Part shown: piece by piece, positions 33,800-42,202 of the stretch
How positions within the stretch are numbered: position 1 is the stretch's first letter
How the letters are laid out: every line of letters begins with the position of its first letter
From: Streptomyces ochraceiscleroticus
GTDB lineage: Bacteria > Actinomycetota > Actinomycetes > Streptomycetales > Streptomycetaceae
Direction: 5' to 3'
Length of the DNA: 64,000 nucleotides
Assembly: GCF_000720485.1 (NCBI RefSeq)
Contig: NZ_JOAX01000005.1
Coordinates: 310,001 to 374,000 of the forward strand
Notes under the pieces: model-generated
Seen by the model: the letters and a program-made list of their open reading frames with translations, nothing else
What the model was told of the DNA's origin: nothing
The model's database searches: none
Made by a program: the position numbers and the translations under genes

Positions 33800-34986
33800 G
33801 GGGTGATCTCCCAGCGCTCGGCGGCGAAGAACGCCTCGGCGGCCCGGTCCACGGCCTGCTGGTCGCTGCCGGTGGCGCGCAGCACGCCGAGGTAGTCGCG
33901 GTTGGTGCGGTAGTGCGGGTGCTCGGCGCCGACCGCGCGCAGCGGACGGTATGTCAGATGGACGCCGTCGACCGTGCGGTCCAGCGGGCCGGGCGCCGCG
34001 GTGAGTGTGCCCGCCCGGTCGGCGAGGGCGTACTCCACCCGCGCGGCGGCGTCGGTCCGCGCACCGAGGTCGGCCGGCAGCGGCTCGCCCAGGTGCGTAC
34101 GGAGGATGTGCGCGAAGAGCGGGATGTCCAGCGCCTCGGCCAGCATCAGGTCGCACTGGTCGCCGATGGCGCGGTAGTTGACCTCGATGAGCCGGGCGCG
34201 GCCCTCGTGGACCACGAACTCGGTGTGGCAGGCGCCGAACCCGACGCCCAGCGCGTCCAGTTGGGCCAGTACCTGCGCCACGACCGGCTCCGGGTGGGCG
34301 GCGACGAACTCGTGCCGCTCCTCGATGAAGGCCGGGGGAGCGGAGAGCGCGCTGTGGAAGCCGCCGAGCACGTGCCGGGTACGGCCGTCACCCAGCGTCT
34401 CCAGGGTGTACAGCTCACCGGCGAGGTACTCCTCGGCGACCAGCGCCGCTCCCGGGCGCCGGGACCGTATCTCCTTGGCCCGCTCGACCAGTTCGGCGGG
34501 CCCGTCGGCCAGGACGACGTCCTCGCTGGCCACGCCCTCGCGGGGCTTGACGACGCAGGGGAACGGCAGGTCGGCTGCGGCCAGTGCGTCCGGCTCCTCG
34601 TCGGGCGCGAGCTGGACCGACCGTACGGTGTCGGCACCGGCGGCGGCGAGGTGGCGGCGCATCTCGGCCTTGTTCTTGGCGCGCAGCGTGGCGCGCCAGT
34701 CCTTGCCGGGCAGCCCGAAGTACTCGGCGGCCAGCGCGGCCTGGGTCTGCAGGTGGTCGCTGTTGGTGAAGACCGCGTCGGCGGGGCCGTGCGCGGCGAT
34801 CCGGCTGATGACGGCGCGGACGTCATGGACGTCGCACTCGAGGATCTCGATCTGCGGGTATTTCTCCCGGTGGGCCGCGGGCTGGTCCGTCAGCACGGTG
34901 ACATCGATGCCGAGGTGGGCGGCCGCGGGCAGGAAACCGTCGGTGACCGAGTCGGTGGGGTTGAGTGCGAGCAGGTGCATCCGCAT
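33796..34986 (-). CDS. ATP-grasp amide ligase, PvsA-like
   Basis: A 396-aa ATP-grasp ligase of the carboxylate-amine type. An N-terminal Rossmann-like part, FPCVVKPREGVASEDV (ATP lysine, near 150), AEEYLAGELYTLE and the metal-binding LIEVNYRAIGD (near 290) are visible. PvsA, the same type of protein, opens the vibrioferrin operon and is thought to add the amino acid unit. The start at 34986 has AAGGGG nine bases upstream; the longer frame to 35055 encodes only Pro-rich filler. It is the first biosynthetic gene, 87 bases after the binding-protein gene. Confidence 0.87.
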   Translation of the reverse strand: MRMHLLALNPTDSVTDGFLPAAAHLGIDVTVLTDQPAAHREKYPQIEILECDVHDVRAVISRIAAHGPADAVFTNSDHLQTQAALAAEYFGLPGKDWRATLRAKNKAEMRRHLAAAGADTVRSVQLAPDEEPDALAAADLPFPCVVKPREGVASEDVVLADGPAELVERAKEIRSRRPGAALVAEEYLAGELYTLETLGDGRTRHVLGGFHSALSAPPAFIEERHEFVAAHPEPVVAQVLAQLDALGVGFGACHTEFVVHEGRARLIEVNYRAIGDQCDLMLAEALDIPLFAHILRTHLGEPLPADLGARTDAAARVEYALADRAGTLTAAPGPLDRTVDGVHLTYRPLRAVGAEHPHYRTNRDYLGVLRATGSDQQAVDRAAEAFFAAERWEITP

Positions 34987-35073
34987 GAGCGGGGACCCCT
35001 TCTGGTTCGGGGGTGGTGCGGGGACGTCGGGGTGCGGGGGCGGGCCGGGGGACACGGCCCGCCCCCGCCGGTG

Positions 35074-36084
35074 TCACTTCTTCGGCAGCTCGACGCCGGT
35101 GGCGTCGGCGATGTCGGCGAGCATGTGCTCGGCGGCCTGGATGCCGATGCCGGACATCCAGGTCTCGTCCGGCACCTCGAAGACCTTCTTGTCCTTGACG
35201 GCCGGCAGGTCCTTCCAGACCGGGTTGGACGTGACGTCCTTCTTCTGGGTCTTGGACGGGGTGTCGGCGACGGTCACGAAGACCAGGTCGGCGTCGGCCT
35301 TGTCGATCTCCTCCGGGCTGACGTCGAGCATCGGCTTCTCGGGGTCGGTCGAGCTCTGCGACTTCGGGCGCTCCAGGCCGATGTCGTCCAGGACGACGCC
35401 GCTGAAGGAGGACTTCTGGTACAGCCGGGTCGGGCCGGCGATGAAGCGGACCACCGAAGCGGAGGGCATCTTGCCGCCGTCCTTCTTCTTGATGGCCTCA
35501 CCGAGGTGCTTGGCACGCTCCTCGTAGCTCTTCATGGCCGCGGCGGCCTGCTTCTCCTTGCCCAGCGCCTGCGCGTGGACCTTGAGGTTGGCCTTCCAGG
35601 GGCCGCCGGTGGTCTCGGTGAAGACGGTCGGGGCAATCGCCTTGAGCTTGTCGTAGACCTTCTCGTGGCGGACCTTGGAGGACAGGATCAGGTCGGGCTT
35701 GAGGCTCGCGATCTTCTCCAGGTTGGGCTCCAGCAGCGGGCCGACGTCGGTGACGCCCTTGACCTCGTCCTTGAGGTACTGCGGGAAGCCGCCTTCGGTC
35801 TTCATGTGCGGCGAGACCGCGCCGACCGGCTTGACGCCGAGCATGGTGACGTCGTCCAGCTCGCCGGTGTCCAGGACCACGACGCGCTTCGGCTCGGACG
35901 GGATCTTCACCTTGCCCATGGCGGTGTTCACGGTGCGCGGGAAGGCGCCGGAGGCACCGCCCTTCGCGTCGCCGCCTTCGGACTTCGCGCCGCCGCAGGC
36001 GGCCAGCGCCGCGGTGCCCAGGACGACGGCGAGCAGCGCGGCGAGGAGCCGGCCGAGGCCACGCAGGGTGGGTCTGTTGGACAT
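35074..36084 (-). CDS. Siderophore-binding lipoprotein (ABC importer)
   Basis: A 336-aa FepB/FhuD-type extracellular binding protein. The signal peptide ends in the lipobox LAACGG (Cys near 30), so it is anchored outside the membrane. The mature part has the two-lobed ferric-siderophore fold features RVVVLDTGELDDVTMLG, GPLLEPNLEKIASLKPDLIL and a C-terminal MSGIGIQAAEHML helix. It captures the ferric siderophore for the two permeases and ATPase encoded just upstream. A strong AAGGAAG ribosome site precedes the ATG. Confidence 0.92.
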   Translation of the reverse strand: MSNRPTLRGLGRLLAALLAVVLGTAALAACGGAKSEGGDAKGGASGAFPRTVNTAMGKVKIPSEPKRVVVLDTGELDDVTMLGVKPVGAVSPHMKTEGGFPQYLKDEVKGVTDVGPLLEPNLEKIASLKPDLILSSKVRHEKVYDKLKAIAPTVFTETTGGPWKANLKVHAQALGKEKQAAAAMKSYEERAKHLGEAIKKKDGGKMPSASVVRFIAGPTRLYQKSSFSGVVLDDIGLERPKSQSSTDPEKPMLDVSPEEIDKADADLVFVTVADTPSKTQKKDVTSNPVWKDLPAVKDKKVFEVPDETWMSGIGIQAAEHMLADIADATGVELPKK

Positions 36085-36151
36085 GAGGGTGTACTTCCTT
36101 GCTGTGAGCGGGGACGGGACGGAAGTGGGGGGTGGGGCTTGGGGAGGGCCG

Positions 36152-36994
36152 TCAGACGGACACGGCGGTACGCCGTACCGCGCGGCCCTTGGGGACGACC
36201 AGCGGGGTGCCGGTCTCCGGGTCGGGGATCACCCGGCAGTCGACGTCGAACACGGACTTGACCAGCTCGGCGTCGAGGACGTCCGCCGGAGCGCCGGCCG
36301 CGGCCAACTGCCCGTCCTTGAGGACCACGAGGTGGTCCGCGTAACGGGCGGCCTGCCCGAGGTCGTGCAGCACCATCACCACGGTGCGGCCCGCCTCGGA
36401 GTGCAGTTCGGCGACCAGGTCGAGGACGTCGAGCTGGTGCCGCAGGTCCAGGAAGGTGGTGGGCTCGTCGAGCAGCAGCAGATCGGTGTCCTGGGCGAGC
36501 GCCAGGGCGATCCAAGCACGCTGCCGCTGGCCGCCGGAGAGCTGGTCGACGGGCTGGTGGCGCAGCGCCGCGGTACCGGTGCGCTCCAGCGCCTCCTCCA
36601 CCGCCGCCTGGTCCTTCTCGGACCAGGGGCTGAGCAGCTTCTGGTGCGGGTAGCGGCCCAGCCGTACCAGCGCCTCGACGGTGATCGCGTCGGGCGTGAC
36701 CGGCTGCTGCGGCAGCAGGCCCATCCGCAGCGCGAGCGACTTGGCGGACATCCGGTGGATGTCGGAGCCGTCCAGGGTGACGGTGCCGGCGGCCGGCGCG
36801 AGCAGCCGGGTCAGGCCGCGCAGCAGGGTGGACTTGCCGCAGGCGTTGGGGCCGACGACGGCGGTCACGGCGCCGCCGGGCAGCTCCAGGTCGAGGCCGC
36901 CGACGATCAGCCGGTCGCCGTAGCGCAGGTCGAGGCCGTGCGTGGCGAGCTGGTTGGCCTGCTCTTCGGTGGCCTTCGGCTTGTTGGCGGTCAT
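36152..36994 (-). CDS. ABC transporter ATPase for ferric siderophore
   Basis: A 280-aa FepC-type ATPase. The Walker A GPNACGKST (near 48-56), Q-loop, signature LSGGQRQRAW (near 150) and Walker B DLLLLDEPTTFLDL are intact. It energises import of the iron-loaded siderophore through the two FecCD permeases. The ATG overlaps the upstream permease stop. A 67-base gap then leads to the binding-protein gene, with its own ribosome site. Confidence 0.95.
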   Translation of the reverse strand: MTANKPKATEEQANQLATHGLDLRYGDRLIVGGLDLELPGGAVTAVVGPNACGKSTLLRGLTRLLAPAAGTVTLDGSDIHRMSAKSLALRMGLLPQQPVTPDAITVEALVRLGRYPHQKLLSPWSEKDQAAVEEALERTGTAALRHQPVDQLSGGQRQRAWIALALAQDTDLLLLDEPTTFLDLRHQLDVLDLVAELHSEAGRTVVMVLHDLGQAARYADHLVVLKDGQLAAAGAPADVLDAELVKSVFDVDCRVIPDPETGTPLVVPKGRAVRRTAVSV

Positions 36995-38055
36995 CGGACA
37001 CTCCTGTTGACGGAACTGCTCTGACGGATCATCAGCACCAGCAGCCAGGGCGCGCCGAGGGTGGCGGTGACCACCCCGACCGGCAGCCCGCTGACCGGCA
37101 GCAGATACTGCGCCACCAGATCGGAGGCGAGCAGCAGGACGGCACCGGCGAGGCCCGTGAGGGCCAGGGTCCCCGCGGTCGGCGGCCCGGCGAGGAACCG
37201 CACCATGTGCGGGACGGCCAGCGCGACGAACGCGACCGGGCCGGTGAGCGCGGCGGCCAGCGAGGCCAGCGCGACGGCGGTGACCAGCACCTGGAGGCGG
37301 GCCGCGTCGGTGTTGACGCCCAGCGCGCCGGCCGAGTCGTCACCGAGGTCCAGCACGGCCAGCTTGCGGTGCAGGAGGAAGGCGGCGGCCAGCGCGACCA
37401 CCACGGCGGCGCCCGCTGCCCACACCTCCGTCCAGGTCCGCCCGTACACCGAGCCGGTGGTCCACTGGAGCGCCGAGCCGGCCAGCTCGGTCGGGAACCG
37501 TACGACCATGAAGTTCACCGCGGCGGTCAGCCCGGCCTGGACGGCGAGGCCGACCAGCACCAGCCGGGTGGCGCTCACGCCGGAGCGCCAGCCGAACACC
37601 CCGAGCAGCACGGCGGCCAGCAGCCCGCCGCCCAGCGCGGCCAGCGGGATCAGCGCCTGGGAGGCACCGGCGGCGAGCATCGCCACCGCGCCGAACGAGG
37701 CGCCGCCGGTCACGCCCATCACGTCCGGCGAGGCGAGCGGATTGCGGAACATCCGCTGGAGCAGCGCGCCGGCCACCGCCAGGCCCGCGCCCGCGATGAC
37801 CGCCGCGACCATCCGCGGCGCCCGGAACTGCTGGACGATCAGCACGTCGGCGGCGTCGCCGAGGCCGAGCAGCCCCTTGAGCGCCGCGTCGGGCGCCAGC
37901 GGCACCTCGCCGATCGCCACCGAGCAGGTGACGAGCGCGAGCAGCACGACGAGGGCGGCACAGGTCAGCAGGAGGGTGCGGCGGCCGGCATGGGTGGGCC
38001 CGGCCGCGTGCGGCGCGGCGACGCGCGCCTTCTCAGTACGCAGGACGTCGCTCAC
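36991..38055 (-). CDS. FecCD-family siderophore permease (second)
   Basis: A 354-aa permease of the FecCD type with about 9-10 hydrophobic helices. The family motif RNPLASPDVMGVTGGA is near residue 118 and GPVAFVALAVPHMVR near 268. It forms a heterodimeric channel with the preceding permease. The GTG start at 38055 lies in a GTGA overlap with the upstream stop, preceded by GGAAGGTGG. Confidence 0.93.
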   Translation of the reverse strand: MSDVLRTEKARVAAPHAAGPTHAGRRTLLLTCAALVVLLALVTCSVAIGEVPLAPDAALKGLLGLGDAADVLIVQQFRAPRMVAAVIAGAGLAVAGALLQRMFRNPLASPDVMGVTGGASFGAVAMLAAGASQALIPLAALGGGLLAAVLLGVFGWRSGVSATRLVLVGLAVQAGLTAAVNFMVVRFPTELAGSALQWTTGSVYGRTWTEVWAAGAAVVVALAAAFLLHRKLAVLDLGDDSAGALGVNTDAARLQVLVTAVALASLAAALTGPVAFVALAVPHMVRFLAGPPTAGTLALTGLAGAVLLLASDLVAQYLLPVSGLPVGVVTATLGAPWLLVLMIRQSSSVNRSVR

Positions 38056-39095
38056 CGGGCCACCTTCCGTGCCAGTACGGCCAGCAGCGGCGCGCCCAGG
38101 AAGGCGCTGATGATGCCGACCTGGAGCTCGGAGGGGCGGATGACGACCCGGCCGAGGATGTCGGCGGTGAGCAGCAGCAGCGGCCCCGCGATGATGCAGC
38201 CGGGCACCAGCATCCGGTGGTCGGAGCCGAGGAGCTGCCGTACGAGGTGCGGTGCGGCCAGGCCGATGAAGGCGATGGGTCCGGCCACGGCGACCGCCGA
38301 GCCCGCGAGCAGCACCACGGCCAGGCCGCCGGCCATACGGATGCGGGCGACCGGCACGCCGAGCGCCTGCGCGGAGTCGTCGCCCAGCGCGAGGGTGTTG
38401 AGCGCCGGGGTGATCGCCAGGGCGAGCACGAGGCCGATCACGAGGGTGGGCAGCATCGGGTACAGCACGGAGAGGGGACGTTCCGCCAGCGACCCGGCCA
38501 GCCAGAAGCGGGCCTCGTCCAGCGACCGCTTGCTCGCCAGCATCACCGTCGAGGTCCAGGAGAGCAGCACCAGTTGGAGCACGGTGCCGCCGAGCGCGAG
38601 CCGTACGGGATCGAGGTCGCCGGCCCGCCGGGCCAGCGCCTGTGCGAACAGCGCGGCGGCGGCCGCACCGGCGAACGCGAACCAGACGTACTCCACGGGC
38701 CGCGTCAGGTGGAGGGCGAAGATGGCGACCACGACCGCGAAGCCCGCGCCGTTGTTGATGCCCAGCGTCGTGGGCGAGGCGAGCGGATTGCGGGTGATGC
38801 CCTGGACGACCGCGCCGGCCACGCCCAGTGCGGCGCCGACCGCGAGCCCGACGAGGGTGCGCGGCAGCCGCAGGCCGGTGACCACGATGGCGTCGCGCCC
38901 GTGTGCCTGCCCGGTCAGGGCGTCGAGCACGGTGGACAGCGGCACCGAGCGCGTGCCCACGGCGAGGCTCAGGGCGGCGCACACGGCCAGTGCGCAGAGC
39001 CCGGCGAGCAGCAGGGGGACACCCCGCAGCAACGCCGAAGGGGGCCGCGCGCCGGCCACGGGGGCCGCGGTAGCTGGTGGTTTGGTCGTCAACAC
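38052..39095 (-). CDS. FecCD-family siderophore permease (first gene of the iron operon)
   Basis: A 347-aa FecCD permease with about 9-10 helices, RNPLASPTTLGINNGA and GPIAFIGLAAPHLVR. The likely start is the GTG at 39095; a TTG at 39092 is the alternative. No Shine-Dalgarno sequence precedes either, and the predicted transcription start falls within a few bases of the GTG, so this gene is probably translated from a leaderless message. Its promoter carries the only iron box I find in the region, so it leads a 12-kb operon ending at 26965. Confidence 0.9.
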   Translation of the reverse strand: MLTTKPPATAAPVAGARPPSALLRGVPLLLAGLCALAVCAALSLAVGTRSVPLSTVLDALTGQAHGRDAIVVTGLRLPRTLVGLAVGAALGVAGAVVQGITRNPLASPTTLGINNGAGFAVVVAIFALHLTRPVEYVWFAFAGAAAAALFAQALARRAGDLDPVRLALGGTVLQLVLLSWTSTVMLASKRSLDEARFWLAGSLAERPLSVLYPMLPTLVIGLVLALAITPALNTLALGDDSAQALGVPVARIRMAGGLAVVLLAGSAVAVAGPIAFIGLAAPHLVRQLLGSDHRMLVPGCIIAGPLLLLTADILGRVVIRPSELQVGIISAFLGAPLLAVLARKVAR

Positions 39096-39103
39096 GCGTC
39101 GTA

Positions 39104-39133
39104 ACGTTAGGTTAGGCAAACCTAAAGCTGCAA
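39104..39133 (-). promoter_or_regulatory. Promoter of the siderophore operon
   Basis: On the minus strand TTGCAG (39133-39128) and TAACGT (39109-39104) are separated by 18 bases. Transcription should begin near 39097, one to three bases before the GTG at 39095, giving a leaderless transcript. The iron box fills the space between the two elements. Confidence 0.55.
39107..39125. promoter_or_regulatory. Iron box (DtxR/DmdR1/IdeR operator)
   Basis: TTAGGTTAGGCAAACCTAA matches the 19-bp consensus TTAGGTTAGGCTAACCTAA at 18 positions. In Streptomyces, DmdR1 with Fe2+ binds such boxes and represses siderophore genes. The site overlaps the promoter core of the siderophore operon, so expression should rise under iron starvation. 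It is the only such box I found in this window. Confidence 0.93.
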
Positions 39134-39284
39134 GCGCGGTGACGGGAATCGGCGAACTGTCCAGTTTGGCGCCCCGGCGAGTCGGCGCGGGCCCAGTCTC
39201 CCTACCCGCACGGGCCCGGCTCCTCACCTCCGCCGGGGCGCAAATCCGGTTGTCCGGAAGCACGTCACCTGCTGAGGTGGCCGG

Positions 39285-40082
39285 ATGAATCACGCAGCGG
39301 TGCTCGCGAGGTACGACCGGCGTATGCGACAGGACGCGCGGCCCGACGGCCCCGGCGCCCGGATCGAGCGCGTGGACGGCGTGGTCCGCCAGACCGCCGA
39401 AGCGGCCGACGGCTGGCACGGTGTCCTCTGGGCGGACCTCACGCCCGCCACGGCGGATGCCGCGATCGCCGCACAGATCCGGTACTTCACCGGGCTCGGC
39501 CGGGCCTTCGAATGGAAGCTGCACGCCCACGACCGCCCGGCCGGCCTCGCGGACCGCCTGGTGGCCGCCGGCTTCGTCCCCGAGGAGGAAGAGACCCTGA
39601 TGGTCGCCGAGACCGGGGACCTCCCCACCGAGGCGGACCTCCCCTCCGGTGTCCGCCTGGAGCCGGTGACCGACGCCGCCGGCGTCGACCTCATGACAGC
39701 CGTCCACGCGCGTGCCTTTGGCCCTGGCCGCGCCCGCTTCCGCGGACAGCTTCTCGACCGGCTCGCCGCGGCACCGGAGACGGTGGTTGCGGTGGTCGCG
39801 ATGGCTGGGGACACACCGGTGAGCGCGGCCCGCATGGAACTGTCGCCGCACGCGCCCTTCGCCACCCTCTGGGGCGGCGGCACCGACCCGGACTGGCGCG
39901 GCCGCGGCCTCTACCGCGCCCTGATCGCCCACCGAGCCCGCATCGCCGCGGCGCGCGGCTACCCGTACCTCCAGGTCGACGCCTCCGACCAGAGCCGCCC
40001 CATCCTCCAGCGGCTCGGCTTCGCGGAGCTGACGACCACGACCCCGTACGTGTTCACGCCCGGGGCCGCGGCCGTCGGCTGA
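39285..40082 (+). CDS. GNAT-family N-acetyltransferase
   Basis: A 265-aa protein with a C-terminal GNAT domain (about 125-255). The acetyl-CoA pyrophosphate loop reads DPDWRGRGLYRALI (near 199-212), followed by YLQVDASDQSRPILQRLGF. The N-terminal half (about 1-120) is a weaker, GNAT-like or accessory region. The acceptor is unknown. GAGGTGG precedes the ATG. It is divergent from the iron operon, 160 bases away, and need not be iron-regulated, although the same intergenic region carries the iron box. Confidence 0.82.
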   Translation: MNHAAVLARYDRRMRQDARPDGPGARIERVDGVVRQTAEAADGWHGVLWADLTPATADAAIAAQIRYFTGLGRAFEWKLHAHDRPAGLADRLVAAGFVPEEEETLMVAETGDLPTEADLPSGVRLEPVTDAAGVDLMTAVHARAFGPGRARFRGQLLDRLAAAPETVVAVVAMAGDTPVSAARMELSPHAPFATLWGGGTDPDWRGRGLYRALIAHRARIAAARGYPYLQVDASDQSRPILQRLGFAELTTTTPYVFTPGAAAVG

Positions 40083-40085
40083 CGG

Positions 40086-42200
40086 TCAGTCCGGCCGGCG
40101 CACCGTGGCCACGGCCGTCCCGCCCCGGGTGCCGTCCGGCGCCACCGCCGTCAGCCGCAGCTCCGTCCCGCGCTCCGACCCCGCCCGGGCCAGCGCCTGG
40201 ACGTAGTACACGTCGTCGAGGATCCGCCCCAGCAACTCGGTACGGCCGTCCGGCAGCTCCCGGGTGAGGTCGTAGTACCAGACGCCCTGCCGCGCCAGCC
40301 GCCAGGAGAGGAAGACCTCGGCGGTGTCCCCGGCGGGATGCACGGCGTCGACCGTGAAGCCGGCGGGGGCCGCCGGGTGGGGCGCCGGGCGGCCGTCGAG
40401 GAAGGCGAGTTCGCCGAGGCGGAAGGTGTGGTCGGCGGGGCCGCCCGTGGTGGAGAACCGGACGGCCACCGCCGCGACCGTGCGCCCGGCGAGCGCGGCC
40501 AGCGGCAGCTCCGCGGTGGTCCAGCCGCCCGCGCGCGGCCGGTCTGCGGGCAGCCAGACCGTGGTCCCGGGGTCCTCCTCGGTGATCAGCCCCAGTTCGA
40601 CCCGCCCCTCCGCCGCGTACACCAGCCGCGCCCGCTCCCCGCCCGTGACCCGCAGCCGGGTCTTGAACAGCCGGGCGGTCGTGGGCCCTTCCGGGGTGAG
40701 CCGGCCCGAGAAGCGCAGCGAGCAGCCGCCGTCGTAGGCCAGTCCGTAGTCGTACTCCGCACGCAGCGGCTCGGCGCCGCCCGCGCCCCGCGTCCAGAAC
40801 TGCCAGGTGGGCAGCACATCCTGGATGCTGATGTTGTTCCACTCCCGGTCGGACACCTGACGGCCCGCCAGGAAGAAGGCGCGGCCGTGCCCCGTGTTGA
40901 AGCGGGTGACGAAGGGGAAGCCGCCGATCACCGACCGCTCGGTGATGTACCGGGCCACGCCGTCCCACTTGCGGAAGTTGTGCTCGTCGCGCGGCTTCCC
41001 GTCGTCCTCGTCCGGCCAGGGCACGTACTCCGTGCGCCCGGTCCGGGTCGGATCCTCGTTCGGTCCCGACCAGTAGTGCCGCTCGCGGACGAAGACCTCG
41101 CCCTGTGCGTCCGGATCCTCGCGGTCCGGGTAGCGGTCCCACGGGAAGTGCGAGCCGAACAGCGCCCAGCTCGTGCGGGCCGGCTCCCCGTCGGGACAGA
41201 CGATCCGGGCGTCGAACGGTGGGTTGAAGCCGTACTTCTCGGTCTCGGTGCCGTGGAAGACCGCCTCGTACGGGTCCAGGCCCCGCTCCAGTGCCGTACG
41301 GCGCGAGGTCGCGACACCCTCCTCGGTGAGCCAGTAGTTGGCGAAGAGGCTGTGGTTCACGGGCGTGTCACCGTGCTGCACCCAGTCGGCGTTCTTGTCG
41401 TTGAACGCGTTCTGATAGTCCAGCTTCCCGTCCGTCATGATCGTGTCGTACCACTGGAGATGGAAGCCGTCGGGCGCCTTCGCGCGCAGGTACTCCAGCA
41501 TCCGCATCAGCTCGCGGGCTTCGGCCGGCGGGATCTCGGCCTCCTGGTTGATGAAGTACCCGTCGAAGCCGAAGTACTCCGCCATCGCGAGCATGCCGTC
41601 GGCCACTGGGTACGAGCCGTCGGCGCGCCGCTCCAGATAGTCCCCGAACTCGCCGGTCCGCGGCCAGAACCAGCAGCCCAGGCTGCGTGCGCCGTTGCGG
41701 TGCGCGGCATCCGTCCAGGCGGGGTTCGGCAGATTCACCACGCCGTGCACCGGCTCGTCCTCGGGCGAGCCGTCGACGGGCATCCCGTGCCAGGAGCCGT
41801 ACAGATCGGTGTACTGCCAGAAGCGCAGCAGCCTGCGCGCGAAGACATCGCCGTACTTGTACGCGCTGAAGAAGGAGTTGTCGTAGTCGAAGCTGAGGTT
41901 CATCAGCTTCGGGCCGGTGGCGAGGCCCGGATCCGCCTGGGTGGCGGCGAAGGCCGGGATGCGCGCGGCGAGCGGCACACGGGAGCGGAAGTACCGTGCC
42001 CAGCGGTCCGTCTCCGGGCTCCAGGACTTCAGCGCGGCCGCGTCGTAACCGTGCATGAAGGGCTGGTGCGCGCCGCGCGCGGAGGCAGCGGCGGCGGGCG
42101 CCGCACCCCAGTAACCCAACGGCCCGGCCAGCCCCACGGCCACCCCCGCCGCGCCCAGCATCCGTACGAAGGTCCTGCGATCCACCGGTCCACTGCTCAC
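40086..42200 (-). CDS. Secreted GH85 endo-beta-N-acetylglucosaminidase (Tat signal)
   Basis: A 704-aa family-85 endoglycosidase that cuts between the two core GlcNAc residues of protein N-glycans. The catalytic strand reads FGFDGYFINQEAEIP (Glu near 231), with WYDTIMTDGKLDYQNAFNDKN following. Residues up to about 300 form the TIM barrel, and later parts are beta-sandwich modules. The N-terminus has a twin-arginine signal (DRRTFVRMLG, then a hydrophobic stretch ending AAPAAAAS), so it is exported folded. I start it at the GTG at 42200, seven bases after GGAGG; the upstream GTG at 42206 is too close to that site. It follows the mannosidase stop by two bases. Confidence 0.9.
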   Translation of the reverse strand: MSSGPVDRRTFVRMLGAAGVAVGLAGPLGYWGAAPAAAASARGAHQPFMHGYDAAALKSWSPETDRWARYFRSRVPLAARIPAFAATQADPGLATGPKLMNLSFDYDNSFFSAYKYGDVFARRLLRFWQYTDLYGSWHGMPVDGSPEDEPVHGVVNLPNPAWTDAAHRNGARSLGCWFWPRTGEFGDYLERRADGSYPVADGMLAMAEYFGFDGYFINQEAEIPPAEARELMRMLEYLRAKAPDGFHLQWYDTIMTDGKLDYQNAFNDKNADWVQHGDTPVNHSLFANYWLTEEGVATSRRTALERGLDPYEAVFHGTETEKYGFNPPFDARIVCPDGEPARTSWALFGSHFPWDRYPDREDPDAQGEVFVRERHYWSGPNEDPTRTGRTEYVPWPDEDDGKPRDEHNFRKWDGVARYITERSVIGGFPFVTRFNTGHGRAFFLAGRQVSDREWNNISIQDVLPTWQFWTRGAGGAEPLRAEYDYGLAYDGGCSLRFSGRLTPEGPTTARLFKTRLRVTGGERARLVYAAEGRVELGLITEEDPGTTVWLPADRPRAGGWTTAELPLAALAGRTVAAVAVRFSTTGGPADHTFRLGELAFLDGRPAPHPAAPAGFTVDAVHPAGDTAEVFLSWRLARQGVWYYDLTRELPDGRTELLGRILDDVYYVQALARAGSERGTELRLTAVAPDGTRGGTAVATVRRPD

Positions 42201-42202
42201 GG

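Noticed and set aside
26965..35055. Staphyloferrin B cluster
   Set aside because: SbnA/SbnB-type genes for diaminopropionate are missing and an ATP-grasp ligase is present. Gene order matches the vibrioferrin set better.
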